Shown one piece after another: positions 7,187 to 11,721 of a stretch of DNA of 11,721 bases (position 1 is the stretch's first letter; every line of letters starts with the position of its first letter). The stretch covers positions 1-11,721 of the forward strand of contig CAMLNT010000061.1 of NCBI GenBank assembly GCA_946481425.1, in the 5' to 3' direction. This DNA is from an uncultured Brevundimonas sp. (GTDB lineage: Bacteria > Pseudomonadota > Alphaproteobacteria > Caulobacterales > Caulobacteraceae). The translations under genes were made by a program, and so were the position numbers. The notes beneath the pieces are model-generated. The model saw only the letters and a list, made by a program, of their open reading frames with translations, was not told where the DNA came from and made no database searches.

Positions 7187-7981
7187 TCAGGCCAGGGCGC
7201 CGCGGCGGTCGAGATTCCAGGTCCGCTGCGCCTCGAACTTCGATCCGGTCCAGCCGAGGGCGGTGACATGAATGTCGTTGGCGTCCCAGGTCACGCAGTT
7301 AAAGCCTGGCGCCGCGCCGCGCTCGCGCACCGACAAGGTGCCACAGCCGACCGCATAGCAACGATGTGATCCAACCCCGAGAGGCAGAGCGAACGGCACG
7401 TGTACGTGACCGGTCATGATCAGGTCGACGCCGGCCTCAGCAAAGATCTTGGCCGCCGCCTCCCCTCGCTTCACGTCACCGGTCATAGGCGTGCCGATCA
7501 TCTCGATCAGGGGATGGTGGCAAGCCAGGATGCGCAGGCAGCTCGAACCGGTCTCGGCCAGGGCCTGGGCCGCGCGCCGCGTCTGGTCCAGATCGATGAC
7601 GCCCTTGGACCAGTTCAGCCGCGCCTGCCAGCCGCGTGCGGTTGTGACCCCCCGCACCATGAACTTGTCGGTGACCAGCTGGTGATCATGGGCAGGATGT
7701 CCGGTCGCCCGCTCGAAGCGCCGCCACGGATAAAACAGCCGGTCGACGATATTCCAGTAGGGCACGTCGTGATTGCCGACCGTGACGAAGACCGGCTCCG
7801 GCATCGCCTTGATCCAGCGTGCGGCGGCCTCGAACTCGTCGTTGAAACCCTGCTGGGTGATGTCGCCCGTGATCAGGACGAGGTCCGGGTCGTTGTCATG
7901 GCAATGCTGAAGCGCCGCCTCGACCGCAGCCTTGTTCTCGGCGCCGAAGTGCACGTCGGAAAAGTGGAAGATGCGTCCCAT
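7187..7981 (-). CDS. Calcineurin-like metallophosphoesterase
   Basis: The 264-residue protein carries all five metallophosphoesterase motifs in order: DVHFG (Asp9, His11), GDITQQG (Asp40), GNHD (Asn70, His71), CHHP (His155) and GHVH (His192, His194). It would hydrolyse a phosphomonoester or phosphodiester using a two-metal centre. The overall layout is closest to CpdA/Icc-type class III enzymes, but a nucleotide or lipid-linked substrate cannot be decided. No signal peptide or membrane segment is seen, so it is cytoplasmic. The start at 7981 overlaps the stop of the lipid kinase gene (TGATG), which fixes it; a longer reading frame extends into the kinase gene and gives no family-like residues. 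Translational coupling to the kinase suggests a shared pathway and shared stress induction from the promoter at 8904-8928. Confidence 0.9.
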   Translation of the reverse strand: MGRIFHFSDVHFGAENKAAVEAALQHCHDNDPDLVLITGDITQQGFNDEFEAAARWIKAMPEPVFVTVGNHDVPYWNIVDRLFYPWRRFERATGHPAHDHQLVTDKFMVRGVTTARGWQARLNWSKGVIDLDQTRRAAQALAETGSSCLRILACHHPLIEMIGTPMTGDVKRGEAAAKIFAEAGVDLIMTGHVHVPFALPLGVGSHRCYAVGCGTLSVRERGAAPGFNCVTWDANDIHVTALGWTGSKFEAQRTWNLDRRGALA

Positions 7982-8895
7982 CAGCCGGTGTCCTCCACCG
8001 AGGCGGCCTTGGGCGCAAGGGCGCGGAAGGCCACGGCCTGGAAGGTCACCTGGGCGTCCGTCGACAGCCGCACGGTTTCGCCGTCGAGAATGGCGGGGAT
8101 GCGCGAGCGCGCCCATACATTGGCGCGCTTTACCACCTGGGTTTCGACGCTGGGATCGTTGCGCCAGTCCGAGAACACTGCCGTGGCCGCCAGGCGGAAG
8201 GCCTCGCGCGCGTCCGAGGTCTTCATCACCGCGGCCTCAAGACCGTCATGGCGGGTCAGGGCCGTCGAGATCAGCGGCGTAATGAACACCAGGGCCTCCG
8301 CGCGCTTCAGCGTGGTACGATCCAGACGAAAGCGAATGGGGCCCGTGAAGGCGCGCCGAAGCGCCCGGCGGGCGCGGGCCCAGCCGAGCTTCAACTTTCC
8401 CTCGCGCAAGGCTTCCCGGGCCGGCGCCCACAGGGCCGGCGCTCCCAGAATGGCGGCGCAGTAGAAGGGCTCGCCGTCCACGCTGCCGCCGGGGATGCCG
8501 ACCGCCTCGCCGCCCTCGAGGGCGTCACCCAGCGCGGCTTTCCAGTCTGCGGTGCCGTAGACGGCCTTTGGCAGCATGTTCATCGTGCCGCCCGGCAGGG
8601 GCGCGATCAGTGGACCATCCTCGCCCGCCCGGGCGGCGACCGCCCGCACAGTGCCGTCGCCGGCCAGAACAATGACCAGCTTCGGTTTCGCGCCGAAGAC
8701 GTCGTCCAGCATGGCGTCGAAATCGACCTCGCCGCAAATGTGCATGCGGAAATCGAGCCCACGGCCTTCGAGCTCAGCCTGAAGCTCGTCAGGCGCAGAG
8801 GCGCCGACGCTTCCGGATCGCGGGTTGACGATGACCTCGATCCTGCCGAGGCGCGCCCGATCATGGTGCGCAGTGGGCGCGTCTTCAGCCTTCAT
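7981..8895 (-). CDS. Diacylglycerol kinase family lipid kinase
   Basis: The 304-residue protein has the DAGK catalytic-domain motifs: VNPRSGS (23-29), the nucleotide-binding AGDGTVRAVA (78-87, the GGDGT motif with Ala for the first Gly), PLPGGTMNMLP (99-109) and a late LDGE (270-273), as in YegS/DgkB and the related NAD-kinase superfamily. It would phosphorylate diacylglycerol or a similar lipid with ATP at the inner membrane; the true lipid is unknown. A perfect EcfG promoter ends only 8 bases before the ATG, so the mRNA would be leaderless or nearly so, consistent with the lack of a Shine-Dalgarno. The metallophosphoesterase gene overlaps its stop. The start follows the longest frame; a downstream non-ATG start cannot be excluded. 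Confidence 0.9.
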   Translation of the reverse strand: MKAEDAPTAHHDRARLGRIEVIVNPRSGSVGASAPDELQAELEGRGLDFRMHICGEVDFDAMLDDVFGAKPKLVIVLAGDGTVRAVAARAGEDGPLIAPLPGGTMNMLPKAVYGTADWKAALGDALEGGEAVGIPGGSVDGEPFYCAAILGAPALWAPAREALREGKLKLGWARARRALRRAFTGPIRFRLDRTTLKRAEALVFITPLISTALTRHDGLEAAVMKTSDAREAFRLAATAVFSDWRNDPSVETQVVKRANVWARSRIPAILDGETVRLSTDAQVTFQAVAFRALAPKAASVEDTG

Positions 8896-8903
8896 TCGGA
8901 GCG

Positions 8904-8928
8904 AACGTGCGTCCGGGACGCCAGTTCC
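8904..8928 (-). promoter_or_regulatory. EcfG/SigT-type promoter for the lipid kinase-phosphoesterase pair
   Basis: On the minus strand GGAAC (8928-8924) and CGTT (8907-8904) are 16 bases apart, a perfect consensus. The predicted transcription start is at or within a few bases of the kinase ATG (8895), so a leaderless mRNA is expected. Confidence 0.82.
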
Positions 8929-8939
8929 CCCTTGTCACT

Positions 8940-9284
8940 TCAGCCGTTCTTGAGCTCTTCCGAGGCAGCGTCGGCGCCCGCCTCGACGGCATCGCCCGCT
9001 TCCTCGGCAGCCTCGCCAGTCGCCTCTGCAGCGTCGCCGGCGGCGTCGGCCACATCCTCGGCGTCGACGCCACGCACGGCGTTCCAGCCTGCGGCCAGCC
9101 AGCCGTCGATCTGCTCGCCGGCGCCGGCCACCGACCGTTCCTTGACGGCCAGGCCGGCCGTCAGGGCGCCGAACAGCGCAAACAAGGTCACCAGAAGTCC
9201 GACCAGCGGATTCGAGCCGCTGCGCCGTCCACGACGGGCCCAGGCCGGCGTGCCGCCGCCATGATTTTCGCCGTCATCAGCCAT
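8940..9284 (-). CDS. Single-pass membrane protein with Ala/Asp/Glu-rich tail
   Basis: The 114-residue protein has a short basic N-terminus (AWARRGRR, 14-21), one transmembrane helix (about 26-47, PLVGLLVTLFALFGALTAGLAV) and, from residue 73, a tail almost wholly of Ala, Asp, Glu and Gly in short repeats such as DAAGDAAEATGEAAEEAGDAV. The basic flank places the N-terminus in the cytoplasm and the tail in the periplasm. The tail is acidic and helix-prone, similar in composition to LEA-like or other low-complexity stress proteins, but no family is recognised. GAGGGG lies about 8 bases before the start. The lipid kinase gene follows after 44 bp that contain an EcfG promoter, so the two may be partly co-transcribed. 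No EcfG motif was seen upstream of this gene itself. Confidence 0.75.
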   Translation of the reverse strand: MADDGENHGGGTPAWARRGRRSGSNPLVGLLVTLFALFGALTAGLAVKERSVAGAGEQIDGWLAAGWNAVRGVDAEDVADAAGDAAEATGEAAEEAGDAVEAGADAASEELKNG

Positions 9285-9371
9285 ATGTACTGCCCCTCAA
9301 AACAACCCGGCGCCGTCGAGCGCGCGTCGCACGACGGACGTTAACGTAACCGAGGTCGGTCGCATAGTCGC

Positions 9372-9396
9372 GGAACCTTGACCGCAATCCAGCGTT
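9372..9396 (+). promoter_or_regulatory. EcfG/SigT-type promoter for the glycine-zipper lipoprotein gene
   Basis: GGAAC at 9372-9376 and CGTT at 9393-9396 with a 16-base spacer match the consensus perfectly. Transcription would begin near 9403, giving a leader of about 27 bases that holds the GGGAGA ribosome-binding site of the gene at 9430. Confidence 0.85.
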
Positions 9397-9429
9397 CTCG
9401 CCTGGGGAGCGAAAGGGAGATCCTACCTC

Positions 9430-9762
9430 ATGTCTAAAGTCATCACTGTGATGGCCGCCTCTGCGGCCCTGCTGGCCGGGGCCTGCACCTCGACCGGGAA
9501 CATCGAACGAAACGCCGCCGGCGGCGCCGCTCTCGGCGCTCTTGCGGGCGCCGTCATCGGCAACAACGTTGGCGACGGCAACGCTGGTCGCGGCGCCGCC
9601 ATCGGCGCCGTCGTGGGCGGCGTGGCCGGCGCCATCCGTGGCTCGCAGCAGGACCGCGAAGCCCGCAACCTGTCGCGTCAGTACGACAGCCGCTACGGCC
9701 GGTATTACTACTGCTATCCCGAGGGCGACTGCTATTGGGAAGACGGCACGCGTCGTTATTGA
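9430..9762 (+). CDS. Glycine-zipper lipoprotein (YMGG/17-kDa antigen-like)
   Basis: The 110-residue protein has a lipoprotein signal peptide with LLAGAC ending at Cys19 (a weak lipobox, with Ala at -3), then a glycine-zipper region (about 29-70: AAGGAALGALAGAVIG and GAAIGAVVGGVAGAI) that forms two closely packed helices, and an aromatic tail rich in Tyr with two Cys (Cys95 and Cys101). This is the layout of the YMGG / Gly-zipper 2TM families, outer-membrane-associated lipoproteins often linked to envelope stress (SlyB or 17-kDa surface antigen relatives). GGGAGA precedes the ATG by 9 bases. It has its own perfect EcfG promoter and a strong terminator downstream, so it is a monocistronic stress gene. 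The molecular role is not known. Confidence 0.85.
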   Translation: MSKVITVMAASAALLAGACTSTGNIERNAAGGAALGALAGAVIGNNVGDGNAGRGAAIGAVVGGVAGAIRGSQQDREARNLSRQYDSRYGRYYYCYPEGDCYWEDGTRRY

Positions 9763-9788
9763 TCGCGGGTCGGTCGATTGAAGTGGAG

Positions 9789-9818
9789 GGCGGCCCATCG
9801 CAGGATGGGCCGCCTTTT
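9789..9818 (+). terminator. Intrinsic terminator of the glycine-zipper lipoprotein gene
   Basis: An 11-bp perfect stem (ggcggcccatc, 9789-9799, with 9804-9814) closes a GCAG loop and is followed by TTTTCCTT. It ends the transcript from 9372. Confidence 0.9.
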
Positions 9819-9841
9819 CCTTGAGGGCTGGAGGGATTTGG

Positions 9842-10285
9842 ATGCGTGGGCTGATTGGTTTGAGCGTGGCGGCGGTGGCGCTGGCGGGATGCGGGACGCT
9901 TGGCGTCCGTGACCGCAGCGAACTGGTCGTCGATCCGCAGGTGTGCGTGAACACGACCCTGCCGGTGTATTTCGCGGAGAGCGAGGCGGGGCTGACGGAG
10001 CCGGCGGCGGCGCTGATCCGGACGACGGCGGATACGATGCGGGGCTGTTCGATCCAGCGCGTGCGAGTGATCGGCCTGTCGAGCGCGACGGGCGGTGCGC
10101 AGCGCAATCTTACGCTTTCGGAACGGCGCGCCGAGACGGTCGCGGCGGCCCTGGCCCAGGCGGGCCTGCCCGCTCCGGCCTTTGAAATCGAGGCCGCCGG
10201 CGAGGCGGGCGCCACGGACGGCTCGGTCAGCGAACCGGTCCGCCGGCGTGTCGAGGTGGTGATCGAGGCCAGTCCGGCCGCCTGA
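9842..10285 (+). CDS. OmpA-domain outer-membrane lipoprotein
   Basis: The 147-residue protein has a canonical lipobox (LAGC, Cys17) and an OmpA-like peptidoglycan-binding domain: LPVYFAESEAGLTEPA (40-55), NLTLSERRAETV (89-100) and the closing RRRVEVVIE (134-142). The Arg of LSxxRA that contacts diaminopimelate is present (Arg96), but the Asp of the usual G-H-T/S-D segment is absent (RVIGLSSATGG, 75-85), so cell-wall binding may be weak or different. Cys35 and Cys69 could form a disulfide. The start at 9842 has GGAGGG 6 bases upstream; a TTG at 9821 lies before that site and just after the preceding terminator, and is rejected. The gene sits 80 bp after the glycine-zipper gene but is separated from it by a terminator; no EcfG promoter was found for it. 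Confidence 0.88.
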   Translation: MRGLIGLSVAAVALAGCGTLGVRDRSELVVDPQVCVNTTLPVYFAESEAGLTEPAAALIRTTADTMRGCSIQRVRVIGLSSATGGAQRNLTLSERRAETVAAALAQAGLPAPAFEIEAAGEAGATDGSVSEPVRRRVEVVIEASPAA

Positions 10286-10303
10286 TCCAACGAAACAGAC
10301 AAG

Positions 10304-10335
10304 AGGCCTCGGCCGCGTCAGCGGCCGGGGCTTTT
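10304..10335 (+). terminator. Intrinsic terminator of the OmpA-like lipoprotein gene
   Basis: gcctcggccgc (10306-10316) pairs with 10321-10331 around a GTCA loop with one G-U pair, followed by TTTT (10332-10335). It lies 19 bp after the stop codon. Confidence 0.85.
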
Positions 10336-10357
10336 GTCCGACTCGCCAACGGACAAA

Positions 10358-10454
10358 CAAAAAGGGCCCCGGGGGGGCCTTCGAAAAGTCTGCGGAGGCG
10401 GCAGGCCGACTGCCGTCGGCCTCAAGTCGGGGGGGCGTCGCCGCCTCCGCAGAC
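10358..10454 (-). ncRNA. Candidate general-stress small RNA (GsrN-like)
   Basis: Between the OmpA-like gene and the ORF at 10567 the minus strand reads as a complete small RNA of about 97 bases. An EcfG-like promoter (10483-10459) ends five bases before 10454. The RNA would open with a 14-bp perfect outer stem (10454-10441 with 10401-10388) enclosing an unpaired C-rich strand with seven consecutive C (10435-10429) and an inner 8-bp hairpin with a GGCA loop (10422-10415 with 10410-10403). After a UUUU linker, a second GC hairpin with another C7 run and a UUUUUGUUUG tail (10381-10354) forms an intrinsic terminator. Size, EcfG control and a C-rich loop match the Caulobacter stress sRNA GsrN as known from the literature; homology itself is inferred and not tested. 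No reading frame explains these structures. Confidence 0.6.
10359..10381 (-). terminator. Intrinsic terminator of the candidate small RNA
   Basis: On the minus strand AAGG-CCCC (10381-10374) pairs with GGGG-(C)-CCTT (10370-10362) with one bulged C at 10366 and a CCC loop, followed by a T-rich tail TTTTTGTTTG. On the plus strand no T-run follows, so it works only leftward. Confidence 0.65.
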
Positions 10455-10458
10455 ATAG

Positions 10459-10483
10459 AACACCGTCGTGAAACGGCGGTTCC
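10459..10483 (-). promoter_or_regulatory. EcfG-like promoter of the candidate small RNA
   Basis: GGAAC (10483-10479) and TGTT (10462-10459) are 16 bases apart on the minus strand; the -10 differs from CGTT by one base. Transcription would start at about 10454-10452, the exact left arm of the long RNA stem. Confidence 0.6.
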
Positions 10484-10521
10484 CGTCAGGTGCGAATTTT
10501 TTTCGAGAGGCTCGGCCCGGT

Positions 10522-10547
10522 GGAACGCGGCCCCTTCAAGGGACGTT
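10522..10547 (+). promoter_or_regulatory. EcfG/SigT-type promoter for the small membrane protein gene
   Basis: GGAAC (10522-10526) and CGTT (10544-10547) with a 17-base spacer match the consensus. It is divergent from the small-RNA promoter, with 38 bases between the two -35 elements. Confidence 0.82.
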
Positions 10548-10566
10548 TCCAGAGACAAGCTGAGCC

Positions 10567-10863
10567 ATGGAGACGACGCCGATGACCGACCCGACGATGC
10601 GCCCCGACGATCAGGCCGAACGCCCGCAGGTCATCAGCGAGGATCGCGCCAAGCAAGGCCGTCGCGGCCTGCATATCCTGATCGTGCTGGTGGTATCCGC
10701 GGCCCTGGCGGCCATCGCCCTGTTCGCGCTTTGGGCCGGCAACAGCGGCGATCTGGCGGAGGCCGAACAGACCCAGGTCAGCCAGCCCGGTGACGTGGCG
10801 GGGATCGACCAGGAGACCGATGGGGTCCGTCAGGAAGCCACGCCGCAAGAAACCGCGCAGTAG
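10567..10863 (+). CDS. Small single-pass membrane protein, EcfG-controlled
   Basis: The 98-residue protein has a polar acidic N-terminus (1-25), a basic stretch (RAKQGRRGLH, 27-36), one transmembrane helix (about 36-56, ILIVLVVSAALAAIALFALWAG) and a C-terminal tail rich in Gln, Glu, Asp and Thr (60-98). The basic flank predicts a cytoplasmic N-terminus and periplasmic tail. No family is recognised. Start choice is uncertain: the ATG at 10567 has no clear Shine-Dalgarno, while the in-frame ATG at 10582 (93 residues) has GGAG 9 bases upstream and may be the real start. It follows a perfect EcfG promoter and ends before a strong terminator, so it is a monocistronic stress gene next to, and convergent with, phyR. 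Confidence 0.75.
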   Translation: METTPMTDPTMRPDDQAERPQVISEDRAKQGRRGLHILIVLVVSAALAAIALFALWAGNSGDLAEAEQTQVSQPGDVAGIDQETDGVRQEATPQETAQ

Positions 10864-10885
10864 CGCTGCTGGCGACCGACACGAA

Positions 10886-10915
10886 AAAGGCCCCCGGATC
10901 CCGGGGGCCTTTCTT
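10886..10915. terminator. Bidirectional intrinsic terminator between the small membrane gene and phyR
   Basis: A 12-bp perfect stem (10886-10897 with 10901-10912) closes an ATC loop. The plus strand continues TTTCTTG and the minus strand gives TTTTTCGTG, so it can end both convergent transcripts. Confidence 0.9.
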
Positions 10916-10933
10916 GTTGGGTCTGTCCGCTGA

Positions 10934-11721
10934 TCAGGCCGGCTGGGTCTGACGAGACGGATGGAAGAACAGGGCCTGGCCAATCGCCGCCTTCACATTG
11001 TCGGGCTGGAAGGGCTTGGTGATCAGGAAGGTCGGCTCCGGACGCTCTCCGGTCAGCAGGCGCTCGGGGAAGGCGGTGATGAAGATCACCGGCACGTCGT
11101 GACGCTTGAGGATGTCCTTGACGGCGTCGATGCCCGAAGAGCCGTCGGCCAGCTGGATGTCGGCAAGCACCAGACCCGGACGGGTGTTGGCGACCGCGTC
11201 CACCGCTTCGGTGCGGGTCGTGGTGACGCCGACGACATTGTGCCCGAGTTCACGGACCAGCGCCTCGATGTCGGCGGAGATGACCGCCTCGTCCTCGATG
11301 ATCAGCACATCGGTGGCCAGTTCCGCGTCGATCTCGGACTGCGCCTGGGCGATCAGGCCTTCGACCTCGGACACCGAGGTCGCGAGAATGGACGCCGATT
11401 CCGACGGCGTGAAGCCTTCGAGTGCGGTGAGCAGGAACGCCTGACGCGAGCGCGGCGGAATGCGAAGCAGACGGCCGGTCGCTTCCTGCCCGGAGACGTC
11501 CGGCCCCTCTTCGAGCTGGGCGCCCGTCGATGACCAGATGGCGTGGAAAGCGGAATAGAGGGCCACGCGCGGCGTGACCGATTCCTCGAGGGTGACGGCG
11601 CCCGACGCCACCGCTTCGAGGGCGGCGCGAACGTAGTTGTCTCCCGACGCCTGGCTGCCGGTGAGGGCGCGGGCGTAACGGCGAACGTAGGGCAGATGCG
11701 GCGCCAGCTTGGCGACGAGAC
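10934..11721 (-). CDS. phyR: PhyR, general stress response anti-anti-sigma regulator (5' end cut by window edge)
   Basis: The reading frame runs off the right edge; 261 residues are visible and probably only Met and part of a Ser codon are missing (about 263 in all). The N-terminal part is the sigma-factor mimic: LAPHLPYVRRYARAL (region 2-like) and IPPRSRQAFLLTALEGF (region 4-like). The C-terminal receiver domain has the acidic pair in IIEDEAV, the phospho-acceptor Asp in LADIQLADGSSG (about residue 189), the Thr of FITAFPERLL and the conserved Lys in LITKPF. When phosphorylated by HWE/HisKA2-family kinases, PhyR binds the anti-sigma factor NepR and frees EcfG (SigT), turning on the general stress response. 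In relatives nepR-ecfG lies divergently next to phyR, that is, just beyond the right edge here. The internal ATG-like start is not real because the sigma-like domain continues upstream. Confidence 0.95.
   Translation of the reverse strand, partial: LVAKLAPHLPYVRRYARALTGSQASGDNYVRAALEAVASGAVTLEESVTPRVALYSAFHAIWSSTGAQLEEGPDVSGQEATGRLLRIPPRSRQAFLLTALEGFTPSESASILATSVSEVEGLIAQAQSEIDAELATDVLIIEDEAVISADIEALVRELGHNVVGVTTTRTEAVDAVANTRPGLVLADIQLADGSSGIDAVKDILKRHDVPVIFITAFPERLLTGERPEPTFLITKPFQPDNVKAAIGQALFFHPSRQTQPA

Noticed and set aside
7400..9264. Plus-strand open frames of 354 and 338 codons
   Set aside because: They lie opposite the phosphoesterase and lipid kinase genes, which carry complete catalytic motif sets.
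10133..10157. GGAAC followed after 16 bases by CGCG inside the OmpA-like gene
   Set aside because: The -10 has two mismatches and the site is within a coding region.
10388..10454. Reading the large inverted repeat as an insertion-sequence end, REP element or tRNA/SRP RNA
   Set aside because: No transposase or direct repeat is nearby, no second copy occurs in the window, and no tRNA or SRP consensus is present; a promoter and terminator on the minus strand explain it better as a small RNA gene.
9277..10558. Minus-strand open frames of 341 and 334 codons
   Set aside because: They cross two lipoprotein genes, three terminators and the small-RNA region; no domain is recognisable.
1..11721. CRISPR arrays, prophage, toxin-antitoxin or defence system
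   Set aside because: No regularly spaced repeats, integrase, transposase, nuclease or restriction-type genes were seen.

Overview
The window looks like a high-GC alphaproteobacterial chromosome of the Caulobacteraceae type (Caulobacter/Brevundimonas-like). The strongest evidence is at the right edge: a PhyR regulator (sigma-like domain fused to a receiver), which is the hallmark of the alphaproteobacterial general stress response (GSR), together with several promoters of the GSR sigma factor (EcfG/SigT consensus GGAAC-N16/17-CGTT). The genus is inferred; no rRNA or tRNA is present to fix it.

Left part (1-5347): a BtuB-like TonB-dependent outer-membrane receptor preceded by a structured leader; a convergent, translationally coupled pair on the minus strand (a degenerate class-III aminotransferase-like protein and an aldo/keto reductase-like protein, both with altered catalytic residues); and a two-gene minus-strand operon for a short fumarylacetoacetate-hydrolase-family enzyme plus a zeta-class glutathione transferase isomerase, which fits the lower gentisate/homogentisate type of ring-cleavage pathway.

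Middle part (5348-9284): a plus-strand stress operon (DUF883/YqjD-like protein, small membrane protein, Fe superoxide dismutase) behind a perfect EcfG promoter; a DUF1328 small membrane protein; then, on the minus strand, a membrane protein with an Ala/Asp/Glu-rich tail, a diacylglycerol-kinase-family lipid kinase with its own perfect EcfG promoter, and a calcineurin-like phosphoesterase overlapping it.

Right part (9285-11721): a glycine-zipper lipoprotein (perfect EcfG promoter), an OmpA-domain lipoprotein, a 281-bp intergenic region holding what looks like an unannotated minus-strand small RNA with its own EcfG-like promoter, C-rich loop and intrinsic terminator (candidate GsrN-type stress sRNA), a small membrane protein behind a divergent perfect EcfG promoter, and phyR running off the right end.

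Taken together, 5.38-11.72 kb reads as a general-stress-response island: the master switch PhyR, a candidate stress sRNA, and envelope, lipid and oxidative-stress effectors, most of them behind the sigma factor that PhyR releases. The left 5.3 kb is ordinary transport and catabolic content with no such promoters.
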